DNA of 64,000 nt. It comes from Trichobilharzia regenti. Taxonomy: Eukaryota > Platyhelminthes > Trematoda > Strigeidida > Schistosomatidae. The position numbers and the translations under genes are program-made. This document shows positions 1 to 12,000 of the stretch, piece by piece. The stretch spans positions 42,645,804 through 42,709,803 of the forward strand of contig OX235262.1 in the NCBI GenBank assembly GCA_944472135.2, written 5' to 3'. The notes below the pieces were generated by a model. It saw only the letters and a program-made list of their open reading frames with translations. It was not told where the DNA came from and searched no databases. Numbering within the stretch: position 1 is the stretch's first letter; each line of letters starts with the position of its first letter.

Positions 1-2822
1 TGTGTTAAATAATTGTGTGTGTTCCAATTGATGTAATTGTTGGTTAATCTTGTTTGTGTCCGTACATTCCACAAATTACAATAGTCAACCTGAGAAGGGT
101 TGTAGGCGTACTGGTGTAAGTCCTGCAATTCTTCAAAGGAATTCCACCAAGACATGATCGGCGAGGTTGTTTGTACTATTTGTATATACGTGTGGTGTGT
201 CATATCAATTGGTGTATTTTGGATTCATTGTGTTTACTTGTTGTTTTCGTGTCTTGTTGTATTGCATAATTTTGTTAAAATTTTCGTCGTGATTATTTCT
301 GAAGTTGTGTTCACTCTTCTACATCCATGAATGAATTGATTGATGTTAAGGACAGCAGATGGGGCGTATACGCCGGGGAGGCTAGGCTATTTCTGAGAAT
401 GAAATGCACACGGAGATAATTGTTAGCTACGGTCCCACACGCCAGGAAGAAAGAGTGTAAACGACTGAGGCTCGCATGCGTCACCGCTACTAGAACTGAG
501 GCAGAATGAGTGACAAGCGATTTCAGTGGTAATTGGTAGTGAGTAGATACGAGGATGTGCGTAGAGTATCGTGAGGTGGTGCTATGGTCACGTCGCATTC
601 TGCAAGAGTCATTCTAGCAAGTGGCGATTGTGTTGCAAGATGTCAAGTGGAGGTCTCTGTCTGGAGGCGCAGGTCGTCATTGATGTGTGAGATTGTGCTG
701 TGAGTATGCTTGTGGTGTGTTGGCTTTCCTGTTTGTTTTCCATTTCAGCTCTGTCCGTGTGACCCAGGTTCTCGCAATGGCATCCAAGTCAACGTGCATT
801 GGTCGTGAAGGAAAAAAGGGTTGGATCCCTTTTTTTCCGGGGAGTGTCAATGGAGTTGAAGATTGAACGATCAATTCTTGGTTGTTTGCTTAAAATCAAC
901 TTCCCTAATTTTCGCGGAGGCATCAATACGACAGTCATCGTCTCATCGGTCGCTGTTCAGAAAGAAGTCAGGAGACAACCATCAGAAGTAATCTTATGAT
1001 TTATTATTGTAATATTTGTTTTCAGACCTTAGTTCGCTTATTCTTTTTATATGTTGGTGTAACAATAAAGAAATATCAAACGGCAGATCGGTGTTTTGGT
1101 TTTTTCGTCCGTTATAACTAAGCGTTTCTGAAATCTTCGAGGAACAGCGTGGGCCCGAGCGTAGCGAGAGCTGGGCATTAACGGTTTATGAGACGTGATT
1201 GACAACAGAGATTGTATACGGTGAGCATAATTATTGAGTTAAGTTTATGAATACTTCAACACATAGTGACTCTTAAGATAACAGCTTATATAAAGTTCGA
1301 CAGCATCCTGTGGGAACCACTTATCTGGCAGAAAGGTATCTGCCACATACTAGGCTATCGTCATAACTTTTAATATATGTGGAGAATCAAGTGTATCCAT
1401 GTAACTCAGTGACAGCTTGTTGTTTAAAGTTGGTACACAAGTACTAACAGACTCTCTAGGGAACAAAACTCTGTGTAGACCAGTTTTAGACAAACCAAAG
1501 CGCGAGAATGTTTACATTTAATGACCAGATGAAGGCAAGAGAAAGAATTATTTCTTTTAAGAACCGCGCAAACAGCAGAGGACAATCATAGTGATGAATT
1601 TCACCTTCCTGGGCCGGAGAAATCAGAGTTCGAAACATATATAAAAGCTAAAATAGCTGCACAAATATCTAGCACCAGATACTCAAAGTGTTTTCAATTC
1701 TGTTTCAGTAAGTATGTGCCTGACGCTATTTCGTGCTTCCATTGCACTGGTTGAAACTCAGTTGTTTCTATCTAGATGTGGCGATAATCTTCTTCCAAAA
1801 AGTTAAACTTCATTCTATCTTGATTACGGTTTTTGTATACATGTTTGCTATCAGTACTTAAGGTTTTTGTAAGTGGCAGATCAAGTAAATGTTACTTTGG
1901 CACATCTAGTCCATACAGCTGGAGAGTGGAGGGAGAATATCAGCTGTTACAGAAAATTTTTATGGATCACTGAAATTCATTCTGGATATGGTTTTCTATT
2001 TGACATAATTGCAGTTTAGGTATATTACCCACTACAGTCGTGCTTAGAATAGGTCATAGTCTAAGCCGTGGATTGCCCAACTAATATGCGTATTTTAGTG
2101 CGAACAGAAAATGTTTTCAATAACACGTGAGTTGAGCTATTCCAATGACATTCCTAACGTCATTTTGAATGCCTAAGCCCAAGTAGTCACTGAATCGTCC
2201 TAAGGAAAAATTCGATGAGCCATGAAAGGATGGGCTTTCGTCCAGCTGTTATTAGAATGAAGGTAAAGGCAACTCAATATAACACTTCAAACCAAGGAAG
2301 AGCCTAGAATTAACTGGAATGTATGGAACAAGAAGCGTAAGTTGAGCTAAGCATGCTTTATTCAGTACTGCAAACCCTTCAAAGATCTCACTAAGACTCT
2401 AAGAACACACCCTATAGGATGACCGACGTTAGCATCTATTTGGCTAATGTTCACTGGAAATAAGTCTTTTGAAAGAGCGTGTCGAAAGGAAGATAGTGTT
2501 GGACTCGTACTAATGAATGCTCCCCTCATCATTACGCAACTAATTCTGAAATCTATTTAGAGTCATAGTGACCAAAGTTACTAGGATTAAACCAACCGGA
2601 AAATAACTACAATTAGTTCGCTGCCCCCATTCTTGCTCTGAAATCTTTAGGACATCCGTGACATAAAATGTTAACCTTTTTGTTATAATGCACGAAATGT
2701 TTATAATGATGACCTTCAATCTTTTAGAATTTCTCTGGCAAGGTATGGAAAAGTTGAGGCATTATGCTTAGCCTGAGGGATTTTCTTGCAGTAGAGAGTC
2801 CCCTGTTGCTATTCTCCTGTAG
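1..2822. other. 5' flank of the FAM102-like gene, no recognised gene
   Basis: The sequence is AT-rich, with only short unrelated open frames. An AATAAA lies near 1064-1069, in a stretch (about 800-1140) with the look of a decayed repeat or LTR end, but no partner copy is seen in the window. No promoter element could be assigned with confidence. Confidence 0.3.
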
Positions 2823-3016
2823 TCTTATGAAGACACTGATAAATGGCATAACATTAAGGATATGGCATGCGTCCCTTTATTCAATAGGCAGCAGTCCTAT
2901 AATTTCGAGGTCATTGTGAAGCTGCACAGTTTGACCGCTGTTCCCTACGTAAACTCTGTCACTTTTGCGAAACTGCGGCTTCTGAATAGTCGGAATTCCG
3001 CACAGTACTCTCCCAG
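2823..3016 (+). CDS. FAM102: FAM102-like exon 1 (short 5' leader plus CDS from ATG at 2862)
   Basis: The exon is open from an acceptor-like pyrimidine tract ending TCCTGTAG at 2822. The in-frame ATG at 2862 is chosen because FAM102 proteins also begin with Met-Ala about 10-15 residues before the C2 strand. An in-frame TAG sits at 2820-2822, so translation cannot begin further upstream in this exon. The acceptor at 2821-2822 could serve cis-splicing of a 5' UTR intron or spliced-leader trans-splicing, which is common in schistosomes; the sequence does not decide between them. Coding ends with two bases of an Arg codon at 3016, before GTAGGC. Confidence 0.8.
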
Positions 3017-6000
3017 GTAGGCGTTTTTTATATTCTAAACAACTCAGAACTGAAATTCGGAACAATATTGTAACGTGGAATAGCGAGCACCGATTCCACT
3101 GCAAATTCAAAAGCGATGCTGAAACAACTATTTTGGAACCAAACATTTTGAAGGTGTCCATTCGTATGGTAAGTTTATCTGCAAAGGTCGAGTGTGAAAA
3201 GTTTTTGGCAGAAAATGTTTATGTTGTCCATTGTGTATAGTAACTATGTTAGCTAGAAACAAGTTGGGTATTTGCAGTAAAACTGTAGGGACATTTAGCT
3301 GCACTATGTGGACCTGTAAAATTGAGAATTTATGACCGTCATAATCTCAAAAGTGTCTGATTGTTTAAGGCATAATTTGTTCGACAAGGTGGGTGGGAGG
3401 ATTATAAATCACAAGATGGCTTCTTAAAGCATTAAATTTTGACTGTAATATGCAGTCACTCCTTATCTTGATAAATAACCCGACAGATAATCAACTCGTG
3501 GGAAATTTGGCCCACATATATCATCAATGTACACGTTAATTCCTTATCCTAAACACTAGTGAATATTTTCTCTCCTTATTCTCAGGTTAGAATGTTGTGT
3601 GTTAGCAAAAGTGAGATACAAAGTGCCCTGCCTGAATACTTAGATAGTCCTCCTTATCCGTTAACGTCTTTTGCGAATACACCTCAACTATTGCCACAAA
3701 ATTTTATTTAAAGATTACATTTCGTAATCGTTGAGGTGTTAAAACTTAATCATATTCGTTAACTCACATTTAAATATCCCTTCTGATTTTGGTTTTTGCG
3801 TAAGTTAGTTAATTCACCAAAGACAGTTTCATTTGGCTTACCATCACTTTCTACACGTCTATGTTTTCTGTACTTTGTATATGAGCGTAAGTTGACGAAC
3901 ATGAAACTGTTACGCACTTGACCTTCCGAAGTAGGACATTTTTTACATATGCGGTCTATTCCACATGTCTCACCGTTCGCCCTTGTCCTCATGTAATAAT
4001 TTTCACATCATGAGTTTGACTCATCTTCATCTATATTTGATGTTTACTAGGAAGGCTTAGGAATATAGTGAGATATTGTCATTATTATTGTTATTATTAT
4101 TTTTGATTTACAGCTTGATTCCACACTGTATTTTTGGTACAAGTATGGAATTCTCAGCATGGATATTGGTAGCCCAAATTTTGCAGACCAACCATAGATA
4201 TCAGGTGTGCGTCGGCAGGGGATCGAACCTCGGACCATATGCATGGTCGGGGAGAGTCCTAACCACTGTACCACTGACGCACTATACACGTGTGACACTC
4301 CTCTAAATAGAGTATCAATGACGCTTGTGTCTAAATGATAATCTCGTAAAGGCATTCATATATAACGAGTGTTTTCAGTGAGGCCTTCAAAGCCTCAGGA
4401 TGGTCGGGAGTGGGTGCCTTGCGCTGCGGGTTGGCCACCCCTCCGTACACCTCTTGAAATGCTCCCATGTGACCGGGCGTCTTACATAGCCTCTCCTGAG
4501 GAAGTCCTACTCACTGCCTTCACGTGGCGGAGGTGTTTTTTTGCACCGAAGTGAGAGGGCAAAAGCAGATGCCCGGCGCTCTTCACCGGGTCGACTGTCC
4601 ATTGGATGACAGTCTAGGGGAGATGGCTGAACCCTGATTCCAAACCTCCAACGACTGGCGTATGAAGCTCACCGGAGCTCACCGTCAGACATATGGACAA
4701 AGGGCTTATTGGATGTCTGGCCCCATTCAAAAAGGCGTATGAACCGGACTCCGGTCACCGACTGCCAATGGATAGTGGACTCCCTACTCCACTCCTACTG
4801 CCTTGTAGGTGACACTTAGTTGTGTAAAGGCTAGAGCTGCACTCTCAAACAAAAGGCCGAGCGATGCTGGGGACATCACTCGTACCTAATTCCCATGAAA
4901 CTTCATGAACTCTCTACAACATCAACCAAATTCCAGTACTGGTCCAACAACGTCGCCTTCGGTGGTTTGGCCATGTTCTGCGCCGACCAGATGACTATCT
5001 GGTCAAATCAGTTCTAAATCCCTCGCCATTTCCATCTTGGCGATGTCGCAAGGGTGGACAGCTGAAAACATGGCTTGGTACAGTCAAGGCTGATATGGAG
5101 TGTCTGGGGCTACAAACCGTCTACGGACTCCGTCTGTGGAACAAGAATTGGATAACCCTGTCGCAAAACCTTGCATCAGATCGTCGCGCCTTGGCAGCGA
5201 TGATTCGAGATGTTCATGAAGCCGGCTCATCCTCCCGTAGGAGATAGGCGAAGTAAAGAAAGAAGAAAAATGCCAAATATCTGATTAAATAAACCAAATG
5301 TTGTACTCGATTGTATTTTTGGAAACAGGTGATAGCTGGAGACTGCCTACTGTCTTTTTGATGTTGGTAGTCTACGGTGTGAAGTGCTTCAAACAGCTGA
5401 GAGGCGTTATTTCATACTGCTCAGATAAAGCTGTACATAATCACGCAGTCTATTTACTTTTGTTGTTAAGTTACCCATCATCTCGCCTAACTGAACATAC
5501 TAATTGAAAGTGAAATTCACTTAAATTTCTCATCCTCCTATGTATTTTTGACCTCACATGATTTACTGTCGTGAATTGTTTTAGGTTAGGATTAACCTTG
5601 GAATTGAGTTAGTGATTATTCGCTTTTGGATGGATTTAGTGAGACAAAAACCTAATTAAAGGGTGTATATTACCGTTAATACGTTGGTCTGTGTGTCAGA
5701 AGTGTTACCACTTAGACTACAATGCCTGATCGTAATACAGGAGGAAGTACTTATCACTTATCTTTGTTCTAACACTACATCACTTTTTAATTTATTGACT
5801 TGTCTCTTCAGGAAACAAAAGGTGGCAAGTCATTTTATAAAGTTGGCTTTGTCAGTATTAATTTGGCATGTTTTGCTGCTGTCGGTAATGTGATTAACCG
5901 TCGACGGTATATCCTAGAAGGTTATGACGGAAAACGTAAACGCCAGGATAATTCTCTCTTGTCAATTTCATTCTGTTTGCGGCAGTTAACAGGAGACAAT

Positions 6001-9000
6001 TGTTTTCGAACGTAAGTTCCTTCTTTATAAACAATGGTATGGATAGTAGAATTTTTAAGAGTTTTGTTGTATGCTGAAATGTAAATCAAAGTAGTTTTAC
6101 CAGTTTTATTAATAACATGTGTGTTTATTTACCATTTTAATTGATTTGATTTGATTTAATTAATCCCTGAAGGTATCTTAAGTATATGCAGTAGTTTCTA
6201 AGGTGTTTAGAGTTTCAAAAGTTCGATGAGTTTCGGTTTATAGCCATTGTTCCTGAGCACAACGCATTTTTTTTGCCTTTTACTGCATTTTTTATTCCTT
6301 TACGTTTCCTGTGGAACATAAGGCTTCAAGCTACAGCTTTGAAGTTTCGGAAGCAGTAGTATTTATGTTTACGGGATAGGGTTGCTAGCCTCATGCTTGA
6401 CTTTCCCTCTTTACCAGTCGTACTACTGGCTTAGGGAGGTAAAGGAATGTGTCGTCACTCCTTTCCTGTATCAAGAACCATTTATCATCTGTTCTTAATT
6501 TGTTCTAAGTTGTTTGTTACTTGTATATTATACATACTCTTATAAAACATTTTTTGTATCTTATCTATACAAACTAACTAGGACTCTTCACATCTATTGC
6601 ACACAGTGGTGGACTAAAAAGACAACGGTGGTAAATAGTATTCATCCTTTACTAAGGCTTAGTAAAAGATGTGACTAGAAAGTTACCCTTATGTGAACTA
6701 CTTTTACGGTTAATGTAAATAATGTTTAAAATACTTGTTATGATTCTTTGGAAGCGTTTTATTTTATCTATAGTTGCGCTTTTGATACCCATTTATAACC
6801 TTTGTTGAAGTAAGTCTGAGATCAGTCAGAGTAAAACAGAACACATCCATAAAGTCAATAAATGCTCCCCTGAATCTGGGAGATGGAATTCTTAGTATAT
6901 AAAGAATTAGAAATTGATGAAATATTTCAGAAGCAGTGATACGGATTTATTTGCCCATGACTGTTTTAAAAGTTGAAATACTTTACTGAACACCACTTAT
7001 TTTCTATCTGCCGTTATATGGGCATTTCGTTTATTTCAGTAGCTCACTCCTAATTTAACTATAGTGAAGTGTGTTAGCTGGAATCTTTGAGTATTTCTGC
7101 AGGATTTCATATGGGTGTATGTATGGTATACGAAGGTTGAAAGAAAATTTCAATTTACTGAAAGGGAGATGTTGATTCGATTTTATTAGACTGGTATACG
7201 CTTCTAAAAAACGACTTGTAGGCTATTAAATCCATGTATCTAGTTCATCGGAAATCCCAATTAGCATATTAGAAAAACGAGACACAAGTAATTCAATAAA
7301 CAATCTTCGGTAATTTCATTTACTACGACTGTTACGTATTCACTCCCACTACCTTGTAACCGCATGCATGCAGGACTCTGTATCGAGCTTCACAGGAGTA
7401 CATGAACTGGCAGAGTTTTCACTTTTCATGTTGGAAATAATAATTCCTTGAGCATGAGTTTTGTGCTAATTAGTACAAGAGTATTACTCTCATTGGTTAT
7501 GAAGAGACGAGAGTGCACGTAACTGAACATCTTGTTACTATTAGTTATTCTGTCTCAACATCCCCTTCGTTTAAAGTTATCTACAGGGCTTCATCCTTTA
7601 TTCTTAAAACAGTCATCACAAAGAAGTTGAAACTCTGTATACGAAAAAAAATTATTCAGCCTCTCGTGATGGTAAAAATTATAAAAATATCCGATGCGAC
7701 TTATCTAATACCACATATTTTCTGTTTCCATGCTCATTTTGATAATCATTCCTTTACTATGCATTTTATCTCATTACTTGTCTCCTTACGTATAATTATT
7801 CAGCTTTACTATGTCTCCATTGTATTCTAATTAACACACACTAATCTTAGCAACTTTGTACTGTATCTGCTTGTTGTAGTGCACTTTAAATGCTAAATTA
7901 TTGAACATATTGCCGAAACTAGTTTTTAGTAAGCGCGATTGTATAACTAAAAATCGCAGAAATTTGTTTCATCTCTGAGTCGCATGTTCTTTTCATGTAA
8001 ATAAATCATTCAGTTATCCAAGATACACTTGAGTGTTTTCAATTATTTTCATGTTATCAAACTAAAAGGCTTTAGATGTCATTACCACTGGTCGTCCTTA
8101 GGTGTTCTTTCAGATAGTTTGTCTCATGTTTCTTTTTTTTGGATTTACTTAGCAGTAGCTCAATGACGATCACAGGCAGTCTTGTTTGTAAGTGCTCACA
8201 ATACTATCTAGAATCCTAGTCTGGTCTAAGTAGTTTGAAGTTTCTAGCTCAGAACCAACTGACTGAATGTTAAAACTCATGCTTACTTATCTTACTAATC
8301 TTTTCTTACTTTCTGTTCTGCGGAGTTTCAGCTTAATGGGTAGATAATAGAGGATTTTGTATTTCCCAATGAATGAAAAAACAAAACGAGATTGTCTTTA
8401 CTGACGTTTCGCTATTTAAAGCTAATAGCTTTCTCAAAGTATTATTAAACCAGAATTTACAAAATCTCAGCATATATATAACAAAGAATTAGGGGGTGAG
8501 AAAAATATAGACTTAGTTCAACTTAGAAGGACATATTGAAAGTCAAAATAACAATGAAGGTCGTTCAAACCAAATCTCAAAGGTAATAGTATATCTGTTA
8601 TTATATCAAAATAAAGTTTACTAACTTGATCATCATAAATTATTTAAATTAATCCCAGCGTGTTAAGAAAATCAAAACAAGATTTTTCTGAACGTTTCGC
8701 CGTGTAAGCCACAGCTTCTTCATCAGATTTATTCGTACTCATACTGACGAACGATAATCAAGTATTTCACATTCTACACTTAGTTTGGTTACCTTTACCT
8801 ATTCTCGAACTTGACAACCAAAAATGACCCCAGACTAACGAACGATGATCAAGTTATAGGTTTCCAGACCGTAAGTGTTACGAATTTCCTGGAATAATTT
8901 GTGCGCCGAGTCAGATTGATTCATTATAAATTATATAAATATATATATATATATAAATTGTATATTTTGATGATTAATTATAATCCGAATAAATCTGATG

Positions 9001-12000
9001 AAGAAGCTGTGGCTTACACGGCGAAACGTTCAGAAAAATCTTGTTTTGATTTTCTTAACACGCTGGGATTAATTTAAATAATTTATGATGATCAAGTTAG
9101 TAAACTTTATTTTGATATAATAACAGATATACTATTACCTTTGATATTTGGTTTGAACGACCTTCATTGTTATTTTGACTTTCAATATGTCCTTCTAAGT
9201 TGAACTAAGTCTATATTTTTCTCACCCCCTAATTCTTTGTTATATATATGCTGAGATTTTGTAAATTCCGGTTTAATAATACTTTGAGAAAGCTATTAGC
9301 ATTAAATAGCGAAACGTCAGTAAAGACAATCTCGTTTTGTTTTTTTCATTCATTGGGAAATACAAAATCCTCTATTATAATGAATATCATATACCCAATG
9401 CCCAAATTTTTTCAAACCGTTAAAAGTGAACTTGGTTTGGATATATATAATGGGTAGATAACTTTAAAAAAAAGCTCAATATAATTTAAAAATATCTTTT
9501 GGATTTATTGTTTTCTTTATGTCTCCTCATAAATGTCATATAAACTGGAACAGACTTGCTATACAGTGATTTTTATCATGTGACAAAAGTATGCAATACT
9601 ATAAACTTTGTGTTAACTAATATCCTAAATAATTTTTGTAAATTCAAAACCTATTGGTATTACATTCTGAATAATTGTTTCCTTGCACATAATGCCTTAA
9701 GACATTGATCTTTAAGCAATTTTAAAGTTTATTCCCTTTGAAATACTGTGTGGTACAGGTATGGGGAAAGCTTTTATTTAACTTAATAGATGTTCTTCAG
9801 GCTTTACTCTAATTTACATAGACATATATATAAAATTTTAACCAATGACGGTGATTTTGTGGATCAAATAATAATAATGTGGTAAATGTTTTGAACGAAG
9901 TTAATAACGATGATTATAATGATAACAAAATATTGATAATAAGGCTTATACAGGTGATAAGAAAAGTTAGTGTATGCATATATGTAGACAATTCAATAAA
10001 TAAATTAGGTCAAATCAAATGGAACGACAATCAGAGTTTAAATAAATATCATAAAAGTACGAAGGAGATGGATGATAAGAACGGGTGGGAGGGTTTTGAA
10101 TAGAATTCACCTAGGCCAAGGGAGAGACAAAGGTAGAGCAAATTTCTTTTGTATACAAAGACTAGGATTATTCTCGCGAATTCCCATAGCTTCGGCTAAG
10201 CGTAAAAGACGGGTTCTGATTCCGTTCGAAAGACTCGATGGAATGCGATGGATAACTTTGAAGGCATTACTTTTGTTCACTTGGTGACCTCTATCAATCA
10301 AATGATTTGAAATAGAACTTCGTATGGACTTTATTTGACCTTTTCCGAACCATGAAGGAAGATGCACATTAATGCGTTTGTTAAGCTGTCTAGTTGTTCG
10401 GCCTATATAGCTTTCTCCACAGGAGCAACTAAATTTATAGATACACATAGAAGTGGCACAACTAGGTAGCTTATCTTTCACTTGAGCAATCAAAATTGGT
10501 CGGCTGGAAAATGACAAACAGAGGGTGGCGGCAGTATAAGTCCGTTTTATTGCTCTCGATAATCTTAGATGTAAGACTTCACTAGCCACGTCCCCATTAA
10601 ATTGCAGTTTCATAAACAGTTGTTTCTTTTTAACTGTTGTCGGTTTTTCTTTATTGTACTTGGCATTCATGTGTCTCCTTACAAATCTACTAGGATAACC
10701 AATTTGGACCAACGTATTTTGGATGTATCCTAGCCCATTTTCTAGGGAGTCATCTGTACAGATGCATCTTGCTCTATTCGTCAGGCATCTGACCAAATTG
10801 ATTTTGTATCGGATTGGTACATAACTGAGGAAATGTGTATATTGTCCTACAGATGTAGGTTTTCTATAGACATCTCTCTTGAGTGAACCATCCTCTCTTC
10901 TGCTCAATTGGACGTCAAGGAAATGTAGTCCACCATCATATTCTTCTTCACAAGTGAAGATGAGCGATGGGTGTGCATCATTAAACTTTTTTAACATTAC
11001 ATTATTTTCAGCTTTCACATTAAGAATGATAAACGTATCATCAACATAACGAAAATAAGAATCAGCTTTTTCTATTACTTTTTTCAATGGACCATTTTCA
11101 ATCTTGGCAAGAAAGAAATCCGCTAAAATTCGCCCTAACCTAGAACCCATGGCAATACCGTCGATTTGCCTGTAGTAGTGGTTGTTGAATATGAAATGTA
11201 CATTCATAGTACATCTTAAAAGCAACTCTTTCAGACTACTAACCGGTATTCCGATGTCGATGTGTTTTTCTAGTATCTGTTGGCATATGGATTCCACCCT
11301 TTCTTATCATCCATCTCCTTCGTACTTTTATGATATTTATTTAAACTCTGATTATCGTTCCGTTTGATTTGACTTGATAGATCTGTAAGTTTAGCGAGAG
11401 AGATTTAGGAGATTTCTAGTGAGTGCTATTCTAAACAATGTAGGTTACTGTGTTCATGAGCATTTTTGGCCTTTGTTTTGCTCATATTGTTGCAGGCATT
11501 GAAGTAAAAGAATTAATTAGCTTATACTCCCTTAAATTTTTGATCGATTTGCCGTAATTTTATAAATTGCTACTCTGCTTCATCTTTTCCTATGTACCTA
11601 TTTATTCATATCTAAGCTTTATTCAGTTGTTTGAAATGGATTATTCACATTGTAACTTTGTCTATGGTTAGTTTGCAAATTTAAGGCATGTTTAAAGATG
11701 TACTTTGTCTCATTTCATTGTAGTCTAAGTTTATGTTATCCGATTGTCTACAAAGTATTTCTGAGGGAAGTAGCTCAGTTATTGTTAGTGAATGTAACTT
11801 ATAAAATGCATGAAAAGATCACGGAATTGGTGAAATCCAAGTAGTTAGATGACTATTTATTGGACATTAACTTGAGTCAGTTGGAAATGGCTGACTGATT
11901 GAGTGACTAATGCCAAATATTGATGTATGAACTATGTTGGTCATTTAGTGTTGTTGTTTGAAAATGTTGACCATTATAAAATCTACTGGTTAATTCAATA

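Noticed and set aside
1060..1140. 3' end of an LTR near the AATAAA signal
   Set aside because: No second copy in the window and no TG...CA boundaries or coding beside it to support the call.
2877..3161. 94-codon minus-strand frame as a gene
   Set aside because: The plus strand here encodes the conserved C2 domain in two exons; the minus frame crosses the intron and matches nothing.
8995..9027. Calling the Penelope-like hairpin a standard active hammerhead
   Set aside because: CTGATGA is separated from stem II by four bases, and stems I and III could not be paired with confidence.
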